A stretch of DNA of 64,000 bases from Bacteroidota bacterium (GTDB taxonomy: Bacteria > Bacteroidota > Bacteroidia > AKYH767-A > OLB10), in the NCBI GenBank assembly GCA_016717325.1, contig JADKFV010000049.1:62001-126000 (forward strand), in the 5' to 3' direction. Shown piece after piece: positions 1-7,719 of this stretch (positions are counted from its first letter, which is position 1; the number at the start of each line of letters is the position of its first letter). A program made the position numbers and the translations under genes. A model generated the notes under the pieces. It saw only the letters and a program-made list of their open reading frames with translations, was not told the origin of the DNA and did no database searches.

Positions 1-2
1 GT

Positions 3-158
3 GTGATGATTTCCATCAATCCCGATGCACATAGCAAAGATGGGTTTCACGATATGTACTATGGTGTATGTGTGGCGCGTAAGGGAGGTTTGCAGGCCGA
101 ACAAACTTTGAATGCCCTTGATGTAATTGCGATAGAAAAATTTTTTAAGCGCCTTTAA
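3..158 (+). CDS. polX: DNA polymerase X family protein (PolX), C-terminal end, partial
   Basis: Fifty-one codons in frame run from the window edge to a TAA stop. They include ISINPDAHSKDGF followed by a YGVCVARKGG segment, which matches the end of the PHP domain of bacterial PolX, a repair polymerase with a 3'-5' exonuclease/PHP module. The conserved Asn-Pro-Asp-Ala-His stretch contributes to the PHP metal site in the family. Only the last 51 residues are present, so the polymerase core cannot be checked. The stop codon lies inside the 3' end of the convergent SDR gene (14-bp overlap). Confidence 0.8.
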   Translation: MMISINPDAHSKDGFHDMYYGVCVARKGGLQAEQTLNALDVIAIEKFFKRL

Positions 159-1167
159 TTTTTTGTTCGTCAAGGAATATCTTACAATATTTTTCTACCG
201 TTTTTTCGAAAGGAGTAAACGTCATTTTTGTAAGCGCAATTATTTTTGAACTATCGTACTCGCTGGTATTTAAAGCAGTTGATATTGTTTCTTTAGTGAT
301 TACAGATGGTGTTCCGGTAATCATACTTTTCATTTTTTCCCATCTCCATGCAAGAGCGCATAAAAATTTTCCGGCTTCTATGGTTGGTGGCTTTCTATCT
401 AATTCAATACATATAGTATCAAGCACATCTTTGTATTTTTTATTCGCGCCACAAATAATATATCTCTCATTGCATATTTTATTTTCACTTAACCATAACA
501 GTATACGTACCACATCATCTACATCAACAAAACCGTTTCCACCATTAGTATAAAAAGGCATACCGTTAAATACTCTACCTATGATAGAGGTGCTGTCGGT
601 TGTCCAGTTGCCATGTCCCAATATCAACACCGGATTTACGATTACCGCATTTAAACCTTCGGCAATGGCGCGCCACACTTCCATTTCGCCCTCATATTTG
701 CTCACTGCATAATTGCTATTATAGCTACTTGGTTTCCATTCGGTATTTTCAGTTATGATGGTTTGATTTTCGGTACGACCAATTGCAGCTACGGAACTCA
801 CATGAATAAAATGCTCTACACCGTTTACCAAACTCGAATTTGCAATATTTGCCGTAGCATCTACATTTGTTTTAATAAGGGAATCATACTCCCCCGCACC
901 AAACGAAACTTTTCCTGCACAATGAAAAACTGTTTGCACATTTCGTGTAACCTCATCGGCAAAAATTGGGTCGCATAAATCACCGGTAAGCCAGGTGATG
1001 TGATTAAGTAAACTCCTTTGTATACCAAAAATACTATGCAATAATTTCATATCGGATGTAGCGCGCCTGGTAGCAACTACATCGTGCCCCTGCTTACAAA
1101 ACGCCAGCAATAAATGAGCACCCAACAAACCTGTGCCGCCCGTAACCAATATGTTTTTTTGTGCCAT
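145..1167 (-). CDS. NAD-dependent epimerase/dehydratase (extended SDR)
   Basis: A 340-residue extended short-chain dehydrogenase/reductase. The N-terminus carries the Rossmann dinucleotide motif TGGTGLLGAHLL (about residues 9-20), and the catalytic pair is in YAVSKYEGE (Tyr and Lys four residues apart, about residues 154-158), preceded by a VSSVAAIG strand that supplies the Ser. This architecture acts on nucleotide sugars, flavonoid-like or steroid substrates; the substrate cannot be told here. The gene stands alone, convergent with polX and divergent from tyrS. The start ATG gives the glycine motif at the usual distance from the N-terminus. Confidence 0.85.
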   Translation of the reverse strand: MAQKNILVTGGTGLLGAHLLLAFCKQGHDVVATRRATSDMKLLHSIFGIQRSLLNHITWLTGDLCDPIFADEVTRNVQTVFHCAGKVSFGAGEYDSLIKTNVDATANIANSSLVNGVEHFIHVSSVAAIGRTENQTIITENTEWKPSSYNSNYAVSKYEGEMEVWRAIAEGLNAVIVNPVLILGHGNWTTDSTSIIGRVFNGMPFYTNGGNGFVDVDDVVRILLWLSENKICNERYIICGANKKYKDVLDTICIELDRKPPTIEAGKFLCALAWRWEKMKSMITGTPSVITKETISTALNTSEYDSSKIIALTKMTFTPFEKTVEKYCKIFLDEQKIKGA

Positions 1168-1234
1168 TATTTTTACGGCAGCAAGTGTAGTGATTTTGTT
1201 TTTTAGTTTGGTTGTTGATTTGGCTTTTTCCTTC

Positions 1235-1324
1235 CGTCATTGCGAAGGAGGTACGACTGAAGCAATCTCACATTAGAAAAGGAAAAGATTATGCAGAGAT
1301 TGCTTCGCTGCGCTCGCAATGACG
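1235..1324. repeat. Dispersed palindromic repeat, family A
   Basis: A 90-bp imperfect inverted repeat between the divergent SDR and tyrS genes. The left arm has CATTGCGAAGGAGGTACGAC and GAAGCAATCTC; the right arm has GAGATTGCTTCGCTGCGC and GCAATGAC. Related copies lie at 39612-39698 (nearly full length) and 12257-12281 (right arm only). It codes for nothing and could fold as a long hairpin in RNA or single-stranded DNA. Confidence 0.85.
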
Positions 1325-1431
1325 AAACTTTGGTTCGGCTTCGTTCCCCAAACTAAAAACTAAAAACTGAATTTTAAAACTGAAAACTAATTATCCTACT
1401 TTCGCGCACTTATAACTTTTGAGAAATTGAA

Positions 1432-2715
1432 ATGATAAATTTTATAGAAGAACTTAAGTGGCGTAATATGTTGCACGATGTTATGCCCGGCACCGAAGAG
1501 CAACTCAATAAAGAAATGACAACGGGTTACATAGGTTTCGACCCTACGGCCGATAGCCTTGGTGTGGGCAATCTTGTGCAAGTGATGACCTTGTTGCATT
1601 TTCAAAGGTGCGGCCATAAGCCTATTGCGTTGGTTGGTGGTGCAACAGGTATGGTGGGCGACCCAAGTGGCAAAAGTGCCGAACGCAATTTACTGAGCGA
1701 AGATATTTTGAACCATAATCTTGACTGTCAGAAAAAGCAATTGGAAAAATTTCTCGATTTCGATTGTGGTGCCAACTCTGCCGAGATTGTAAATAACTAC
1801 GATTGGTTTAAGGATTTTACTTTTCTCGATTTTATTCGTGATGTAGGCAAACACATTACCGTAAATTATATGATGGCAAAAGACAGTGTAAAATCGCGCC
1901 TCGATACTGGTATGTCGTTTACAGAATTTAGTTACCAGCTTGTTCAAGGTTATGATTTTGTGCACCTGCATCAACAAAAAAATTGCATGTTGCAAATGGG
2001 CGGTAGCGACCAATGGGGGAACATTGTAACCGGCACCGAATTACTTAGAAGGAAAACGGGGGCTTCGGCTTTTGCACTCACTACACCGCTCATAAAAAAA
2101 GCCGATGGCACCAAGTTTGGCAAAACCGAAGGCGGTAATATCTGGCTCGATGCTGCGCGAACATCTCCATATAAATTTTATCAGTTTTGGCTCAATGCCA
2201 GTGACGATGATGTAAAAAATTATATCCGCATTTTTTCAATTCGTAACCGCGAAGAGATTGAAGCGTTAGAAAAACAACATAACGAAAATGCTGCCGCACG
2301 CATACTTCAAAAAACATTGGCACAAGAAATTACTACGAGAGTACATAGCGAGGCCGATTATAACAGTGCGGTGGAGGCGTCAGAAATATTATTTGGCAAA
2401 GCCGCCACCGAAAACTTAAAAGCCTTAACCGAAGCCACTTTGCTCGATGTGATGGAAGGAGTACCACAATGCAATATTAGCCGCACATCAATTGATGCCG
2501 GTATCAATATTCTCGATTTGCTGGTCGACAGTACCCAAATATTGCCATCGCGCAGCGAAGCAAAAAAATTGATACAAGCCGGAGGCATCAGCATCAACAA
2601 AGAAAAAGTGGACGACACAACTGTAACCATAAACGTAGATAGATTACTCAACAATAAATATCTGCTTATTCAAAAAGGTAAAAAGAATTATTATTTGGTT
2701 ATATGTGAAGATTAG
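1432..2715 (+). CDS. tyrS: Tyrosine--tRNA ligase
   Basis: Class I aminoacyl-tRNA synthetase that charges tRNA-Tyr; 427 residues, the normal length for bacterial TyrS. The catalytic domain has GFDPTADSL before the first signature, ALVGGATGMVGDPSGKS, the Gln-Met-Gly-Gly-Ser-Asp-Gln-Trp-Gly tyrosine pocket, and the second signature KFGKT at residues 228-232. The C-terminal S4 RNA-binding domain is visible (SRSEAKKLIQAGGISIN). The first signature, usually HIGH or a close variant, reads GVGN at residues 44-47, so the first histidine is missing. A possible -7 element TACTTTCG lies at 1397-1404. Confidence 0.95.
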   Translation: MINFIEELKWRNMLHDVMPGTEEQLNKEMTTGYIGFDPTADSLGVGNLVQVMTLLHFQRCGHKPIALVGGATGMVGDPSGKSAERNLLSEDILNHNLDCQKKQLEKFLDFDCGANSAEIVNNYDWFKDFTFLDFIRDVGKHITVNYMMAKDSVKSRLDTGMSFTEFSYQLVQGYDFVHLHQQKNCMLQMGGSDQWGNIVTGTELLRRKTGASAFALTTPLIKKADGTKFGKTEGGNIWLDAARTSPYKFYQFWLNASDDDVKNYIRIFSIRNREEIEALEKQHNENAAARILQKTLAQEITTRVHSEADYNSAVEASEILFGKAATENLKALTEATLLDVMEGVPQCNISRTSIDAGINILDLLVDSTQILPSRSEAKKLIQAGGISINKEKVDDTTVTINVDRLLNNKYLLIQKGKKNYYLVICED

Positions 2716-2830
2716 TCATTTGGGGATAGTCATTGAGGATGGTCATTGGTCATTGAGGATGGTCATTGAGGATTGTATTTTTAATTTTCAATTAATAATT
2801 TTTAATTTCCGTGTCATTGGTCATTTCAAT
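2716..2830. repeat. Degenerate GTCATTG-rich repeat tract, family D
   Basis: Directly after tyrS the sequence repeats variants of GGTCATTGAGGATGGTCATTG several times. The same kind of tract occurs after the enoyl-CoA hydratase gene at about 24600-24790. No open frame of interest and no hairpin terminator is seen in it. Confidence 0.7.
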
Positions 2831-2954
2831 ACTTTTCATTTGTAAATTCTTAGTGGGACATATAATTGGAAATGAAATTATCGATATTTTATTTGTGATT
2901 GAATTTATTTAGCCTCAATTCAGTAACACCCTTCTCGTAAAAACGAAAAATTCG

Positions 2955-3365
2955 TTTTGTATTAACTCGCCTAAAGTTGAAAAAAGTTATCTACTGAATG
3001 AATTGCCTTGAGTCGTTGTTTTCACCGGCCAAAAATTTCATCAACAACGTCTTTCAGGAGGAATCTTATTGTGTAAACGAAAATGTCGTTTAGAATTAAT
3101 TTATCCAAAATTGAAATAAGGTTCTTCCTAAATGACTTGTGGTGATGTACGAATTTATCAAAACATGAAGTAGTGATAAGGTTCTTCCTGAATGACTTGA
3201 GGTTGTGCACAAATTTATCTAAAGTAGTGATAAGGTTCCTCCTGAATGACTTTGGGGGGGTTTGAATTAACTTACTAAAGAGGCTAAATTCTAGAGTGAA
3301 GCTTGGGGTGTTGAACAAATTTATCTAAAGTAGAAATAAGTTTCGTCCTGCATGACAAGAGGTGG
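2955..3365. repeat. Degenerate tandem repeats (unit about 54-60 bp)
   Basis: The clearest units begin AAGGTTCTTCCTGAATGACT: one at 3118-3177 (60 bp), one at 3178-3231 (54 bp) and one starting at 3232, with weaker versions before 3118 and at about 3338-3365. Each unit also carries an AAATTTATCTAAAGTAGTGAT-like half. A 98-codon frame on the minus strand (3022-3318) is only the translation of the repeat (recurring SFRKNLIT), with no family resemblance. The tract fills the roughly 700-bp space between tyrS and fabF. Confidence 0.75.
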
Positions 3366-3418
3366 CTGGTTTGCGCCAGCAACTAACAACTGTAAACTAA
3401 ACAACTAAAAACTGCCTC

Positions 3419-4669
3419 TTAATATTTCTTAAAAATCACGCTGGCATTATGTCCGCCAAAGCCAAACGTATTGCTGAGTGCAGCGCGCACTATACGTTTT
3501 ACCGGAGTGTGAAATGTCAGGTTGAGTTTAGGATCAAACTCTGGGTCATCTGTAAAGTGGTTTATTGTAGGAGGAACAATATCGTTTTTAACGGCAAGAA
3601 TTGCGGCAATGCCTTCTATAACACCTGCAGCACCAAGAAGGTGACCTGTCATCGATTTTGTGCTACTAATATTAAGGTTGTAAGCATGGTCACCAAATAC
3701 GCGCACAATGGCTTTTGATTCGGCCAAGTCACCAAGAGGTGTTGACGTGCCATGTACGTTTATATAATCAATTTGGTCGTATGGCATTTCGGCATCGCTT
3801 AGGGCATTTTTCATTACATTCATAGCTCCCAATCCTTCGGGATGTGGTGCTGTAATATGATGTGCATCGGCACTCATGCCACCGCCACCTACTTCGCAAT
3901 ATATTTTTGCTCCACGTGCCAGGGCATGTTCAAGTTCTTCTAAAATAACAGCTCCACCACCTTCGCCAAGCACAAAACCATCGCGGTCTTTATCGAAAGG
4001 GCGCGAAGCGGTTTCGGGCGAATCGTTGCGCATACTAAGAGCCATGCAGGCATTAAATCCACCTACTCCTGCTTCATTTACTGCTGCCTCGCTACCTCCC
4101 GTTATTATTATGTCGGCTTTGTTTAAGCGTATTAAGTTGAATGCATCTATTATGGCATTGGTACTCGAAGCACAAGCTGAAACAGTGGTATAGTTAGGTC
4201 CGCGATAGCCAAAGCGCATGGATACGTGTCCACAGGCAATATCAGCAATCATCCTGGGAATAAAGAATGGATTGAAGCGGGGAGTTCCATCACCGGTTGC
4301 AAATGCAGAAACCTCATCCTGAAAAGTACGCAGTCCTCCAATACCCGAACCCCATACTACGCCAACACGGTCGGGGTCAATAGCGGCATTGTTAAGCATA
4401 CCGGCATCTTTTACAGCTTCGTCACAAACAGCTATGGCATAATGCGAAAAGGCATCCATCTTACGGATTTCCTTTCTTTCAATATAATCACCGGCATCAA
4501 AATTACGTACTTCGCAAGCAAAGCGGGTTTTAAATTTCGTGGCATCGAATTTTGTGATTGGGCCACAACCGCTCACGCCTTTTAACAATGCATCCCAATA
4601 ATTGGTAACGTTGTTTCCCAAAGGAGTAAGTGCGCCTAATCCGGTAACTACTACACGTTTAAGTTGCAT
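3419..4669 (-). CDS. fabF: Beta-ketoacyl-[acyl-carrier-protein] synthase II
   Basis: Condensing enzyme of type II fatty acid synthesis: it joins malonyl-ACP to acyl-ACP in the cytoplasm. At 416 residues it has the usual length. The thiolase-fold catalytic triad is complete: Cys166 in SACASSTNA, His306 in NVHGTSTPLGD and His343 in KSMTGHLLGAAG, with Lys338 just before. The C-terminal NTFGFGGHNAS loop is intact. It lies 39 bp downstream of acpP on the same strand, the usual acpP-fabF operon, and is presumably transcribed from the promoter upstream of acpP. Confidence 0.97.
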   Translation of the reverse strand: MQLKRVVVTGLGALTPLGNNVTNYWDALLKGVSGCGPITKFDATKFKTRFACEVRNFDAGDYIERKEIRKMDAFSHYAIAVCDEAVKDAGMLNNAAIDPDRVGVVWGSGIGGLRTFQDEVSAFATGDGTPRFNPFFIPRMIADIACGHVSMRFGYRGPNYTTVSACASSTNAIIDAFNLIRLNKADIIITGGSEAAVNEAGVGGFNACMALSMRNDSPETASRPFDKDRDGFVLGEGGGAVILEELEHALARGAKIYCEVGGGGMSADAHHITAPHPEGLGAMNVMKNALSDAEMPYDQIDYINVHGTSTPLGDLAESKAIVRVFGDHAYNLNISSTKSMTGHLLGAAGVIEGIAAILAVKNDIVPPTINHFTDDPEFDPKLNLTFHTPVKRIVRAALSNTFGFGGHNASVIFKKY

Positions 4670-4708
4670 CGGCTTTGCTAATAAATGGAGATGGAAAAGT
4701 CTTTTGTG

Positions 4709-4945
4709 CTATTTAATATTGGCAGAAATATAATCTATTGCCTGGCCTACGGTTTGTATCTTTTCGGCCTGATCATCAGGAATGGCAATGTTAAACTCCT
4801 TTTCAAATTCCATTATCAATTCAACGGTGTCTAACGAATCGGCACCAAGGTCGGTAGTAAAACTCGACTCTTTTGTTATTTCTGCTTCATCTACGCCTAA
4901 TTTATCTACTATTATGGCTTTTACGCGTGCGTCTATTTCTGACAT
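4709..4945 (-). CDS. acpP: Acyl carrier protein
   Basis: A 78-residue acidic four-helix carrier protein that holds growing acyl chains on a 4'-phosphopantetheine arm. The attachment serine is Ser37 in DLGADSLDTVELIMEFE, the invariant signature of the family. It is the first gene of the acpP-fabF operon, 39 bp before fabF. A Bacteroidota-type promoter lies about 30 bp upstream of its start. Confidence 0.97.
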   Translation of the reverse strand: MSEIDARVKAIIVDKLGVDEAEITKESSFTTDLGADSLDTVELIMEFEKEFNIAIPDDQAEKIQTVGQAIDYISANIK

Positions 4946-4974
4946 TTTTTATATAGGTTTTTATTATAAGTCGG

Positions 4975-5004
4975 CAAATGTAATAAAAATGAAATAGGTG
5001 CAAA
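4975..5004 (-). promoter_or_regulatory. Bacteroidota-type promoter of acpP-fabF
   Basis: On the minus strand a TTTG (-33 element, 5001-5004) is followed after 18 bp by TACATTTG (-7 element, 4975-4982), matching the TTTG/TAnnTTTG pattern of the primary sigma factor of Bacteroidota. Transcription would start about 20 bp before the acpP ATG. Confidence 0.7.
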
Positions 5005-5455
5005 AAATATTTTTCAAGCACCCATTAAACTTAATTTTAAAGGTTAACCATTTTTGAAGGGTAATATTTTCAAACCCAAATTGTATTGTAGTGAATCAAG
5101 TCAAATATATTTGTAAACTTATTTCGTGATGTGGAATAAAATGCTTTCTTTTGCCGCCTCCTTTGCCACGTATTAAATTCGTGTTCCAGTTCTTGGGCCG
5201 GTTTAAATTGATTAAAGTAAAACCTTACATTAATTCGACAATTTGGCAATATTGATTCTTGGCCTGCATTGTTCCAGTATAACTCTTGTTTCTAAAATTA
5301 CAGGATTTAAATAAAGATAAAAGTGTGCTATGACGGCTTGTGTGGAATGATATGTAAAACACGCTTTGTTGCAAAAGCAATAGATATTATTTGTAACAAA
5401 CACAAAAACCGGGGGTGGAATTTTGAAAATTGAAATTGAATAAAACAATATAGCT
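5005..5455. other. Intergenic region without recognisable gene
   Basis: About 450 bp between the acpP promoter and the next gene. I see no convincing coding frame or structured RNA. A TTTG followed 18 bp later by TATTATTTG at about 5365-5395 is a loose promoter candidate for the gene at 5456. Confidence 0.5.
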
Positions 5456-5806
5456 ATGAGTCAAGAAAGTTTGTATTTTCCTTTATGGCAAAAGTATTTG
5501 CCGATAATAGCGTTGCAAATGAAAAACGCTAAAAATGGAGAGCGCGAAATTACCCTTTACAAAACAGAGTTTAAAGAGGTAGGTGACCGCAAAGTATCGG
5601 ACTTTTCTTTTAACCTCGAAATAAAAAACGGTCGTGTTGCCAGCAACATTCGTGGTACCGCTGCCGCCCGTGGCTTATACGAGAAACTCACTCAAAACAA
5701 AGCCACAAAACAACTCCTTACCGAAAACTATTACAAAATTCAGCTTTTCAAAGACTACAAAATGAAAATTGAACGCATTCCTCAGGCTGAGGAAGAGGCT
5801 GTTTAG
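5456..5806 (+). CDS. Conserved hypothetical protein, 116 residues
   Basis: I do not recognise a named family. The product is a small, charged, soluble protein with no signal peptide or membrane segment. It is rich in Lys and Glu and has a mixed alpha/beta look (SLYFPLWQKYLPIIALQM, then strand-like stretches around residues 28-60). Codon use and context look normal, so it is probably expressed. It stands alone, with the divergently placed acpP operon upstream and the XRE regulator converging from downstream. Confidence 0.65.
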   Translation: MSQESLYFPLWQKYLPIIALQMKNAKNGEREITLYKTEFKEVGDRKVSDFSFNLEIKNGRVASNIRGTAAARGLYEKLTQNKATKQLLTENYYKIQLFKDYKMKIERIPQAEEEAV

Positions 5807-5976
5807 TTATTGAGTTGTTTGGTTATTTAGTTATGGTTTGACCGTTCATTTTTTACTTGAGCCTTCATTTGTGATTTGATATTTTTTCTTTCGTTCCCAA
5901 TTTACTTTTGGAAAATAAATTTTGCTGCAATCAATTCAAGTGCAAGATTTTTTTTAGGTTGGTAGTAATTGACTAT

Positions 5977-6255
5977 TTACACTTTTTCAAATCCTTTTTT
6001 AAAAAACTCTGTGGGCGTGAGCTCGAATGCTTTTATTAATTTTATTAGGGACGAAAAGCGGATGTCTTCGCCCTTTTCATAACGGCCATATTGTGAGCGC
6101 GAAATATTATGCTCATAGGCAAAATATTCATAATTACTGAAACCCTTGCTTATTCTTAGTTCTCTCAATCTTGCAGCCAGCATTGCTATTTCAGGCTTGA
6201 CTGGCTTTTTGCTAATGGTTTTATTGGCTTTTTTCACCTCACAAAAATGAGGCAA
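5977..6255 (-). CDS. XRE-family helix-turn-helix transcriptional regulator
   Basis: A 92-residue protein consisting of a lysine-rich N-terminal tail and one Cro/C1-type HTH (about residues 28-85). The sequence RLRELRISKGFSNYEYFA, then ISRSQYGRYEKGEDI and SLIKLIKAFELTPTEFF follow the HTH_3 pattern (scaffold helix, turn, recognition helix, Leu-rich tail). No ligand or peptidase domain is attached. It is transcribed divergently from the 65-residue GerE-type HTH gene, 132 bp away, so the two may share a regulatory region. Confidence 0.8.
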   Translation of the reverse strand: MPHFCEVKKANKTISKKPVKPEIAMLAARLRELRISKGFSNYEYFAYEHNISRSQYGRYEKGEDIRFSSLIKLIKAFELTPTEFFKKGFEKV

Positions 6256-6387
6256 TAGCTACTTTTACGTTACCATTAAATAAATACCATTATAAAGCGG
6301 TACATATTTTGTATATTATGCGAAAGAATAATACATTTAGCCTGTGATTTATTTACTCAAACGCCTATACCTTTTACAAATTTCTAT

Positions 6388-6585
6388 ATGAATGAAAACG
6401 TATTTACCAAACGCGAAATGGATATTATAAACGAAATAAAAAAAGCCAAAAGCAGAAAAATAATTACAGATGCTTTATGTATTTCAATTAACACACTCGA
6501 TAAACATTTACACTCTATTCACCTTAAAACTAAAACACATTCCGTAGCAGAGTTGATGAATTGGCTGTACAATGGCAAAGCTTGA
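6388..6585 (+). CDS. Stand-alone LuxR/GerE-type HTH protein
   Basis: A 65-residue protein that is only the C-terminal DNA-binding domain of LuxR/NarL regulators. FTKREMDIINEI is the first helix, and ISINTLDKHLHSIHLKTKTHS is the recognition region (the family has ISxNTVxxHxxxIxxKxxxxS). The usual sensor or receiver domain is absent. The upstream stretch contains no in-frame extension that would supply one. It is divergent from the XRE gene. It could act as a simple DNA-binding partner; target unknown. Confidence 0.75.
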   Translation: MNENVFTKREMDIINEIKKAKSRKIITDALCISINTLDKHLHSIHLKTKTHSVAELMNWLYNGKA

Positions 6586-6663
6586 AAAGCCTTACACCAT
6601 TGCCTTTTACATCATTATATAGAAAGTACTTTCTACTTACTTCTTTCTAACAACTACTCGTTA

Positions 6664-6694
6664 TTGACAAACCTTATTGTTGCCCTTATCTTTG
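6664..6694 (+). promoter_or_regulatory. Bacteroidota-type promoter of the 6781 T9SS operon
   Basis: TTG at 6664-6666, a 20-bp spacer, then TATCTTTG at 6687-6694, matching the TTG/TAnnTTTG consensus. The expected start site near 6700 leaves a leader of about 80 nt before the ATG at 6781. Confidence 0.7.
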
Positions 6695-6780
6695 TTGCCA
6701 CCTGAGTAATAATTTTAACAGCAACATTTTAAAAAATTAATTGTACTTTTAATCCAATTAATTTTTTAAAAAATATAAAA

Positions 6781-7698
6781 ATGAAAAAGAGCATAATTTT
6801 AATTGCATTGATGTTAATACAATTTAATTGCATGAGCCAAACATATACAATACCATGGGCCACCAAACAGCCCGCTTGGGTTTTTCCTATTTGGGTAGAG
6901 GATGCAACTGGCGCTAAGGACACGTTGTATCTTGGGTTTGATTCAACTGCGATCAATTCTGCAAATCCTGAGCCTCAATTTGGCGAAATTGAGTTTAATA
7001 CACCATTGGGTTTTTATGCTTCCACGACTGACGGTATTTTGCCAAATCAATATTATAAGGTCCATATTTTTGACACAGACGATGTAATCCAACAAAACTT
7101 GTGGGGGAATATACAATTACGCAAAGCTAATTTTCCAGTAGTTTTACGGTGGGATCCTTCAACCTTTTATTCTGATTCATTGCCATTTGCTGATCAAGAT
7201 CCATTGCCAAGAGGTCAATGTGTTCTCGATTGGTCATCTGGTGGACAAGCTGCCCCTATTGGGTGTAACATATCAATGGGTATGCTGGTATTAATGACAG
7301 ACACTGGCTATACAAATGTGAATCCCACTTATTGTATAATGACCGATACGATGCAATTCAACTACACATTTCCAGGGCCTGCTTCTTCCTATTTTCTTTT
7401 AGGCTTTTACCCCTGGTTAGGCTCAACATTCAATCCAAACAATATTGATGAAAATGTGCCAAAAGAATTTGTAAATATTTTTCCGGTACCAACCAAGGAT
7501 ATATTAAAGTTCAAGAGCAATGCAATAATGAACAATATAGAATTTACTGATTTAAATGGACGCTCTATTTTGAAAAGGAATAATATATATCTATTCGATT
7601 GCGAACTAGAATTATCAGGCCTAAACAAAGGCATGTATTATGCAAAAATCACTTTAGAAAATAACAAAATCGTTTACAAAAAAATTATATTTAGGTAA
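6781..7698 (+). CDS. Secreted protein with T9SS type A sorting domain
   Basis: A 305-residue protein with an N-terminal signal peptide (MKKSIILIALMLIQFN, cleavage near SQ). The C-terminal domain of about 75 residues has the T9SS sorting pattern: FPVPTKDILKF, ITDLNG-like turn, LSGLNKGMYYAKI and a basic end KIIFR. The middle (about residues 25-220) is rich in Trp, Pro and Asp and belongs to no family I recognise. Export through the outer membrane by T9SS is inferred from the tail. It lies 21 bp upstream of the 1446-residue T9SS gene and is probably cotranscribed with it. Confidence 0.8.
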   Translation: MKKSIILIALMLIQFNCMSQTYTIPWATKQPAWVFPIWVEDATGAKDTLYLGFDSTAINSANPEPQFGEIEFNTPLGFYASTTDGILPNQYYKVHIFDTDDVIQQNLWGNIQLRKANFPVVLRWDPSTFYSDSLPFADQDPLPRGQCVLDWSSGGQAAPIGCNISMGMLVLMTDTGYTNVNPTYCIMTDTMQFNYTFPGPASSYFLLGFYPWLGSTFNPNNIDENVPKEFVNIFPVPTKDILKFKSNAIMNNIEFTDLNGRSILKRNNIYLFDCELELSGLNKGMYYAKITLENNKIVYKKIIFR

Positions 7699-7719
7699 CA
7701 CAATTAAAAATAAAAAATT

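Noticed and set aside
3022..3318. 98-codon open frame on the minus strand
   Set aside because: It is a translation of the degenerate tandem repeats (recurring SFRKNLIT); no start context, no family.
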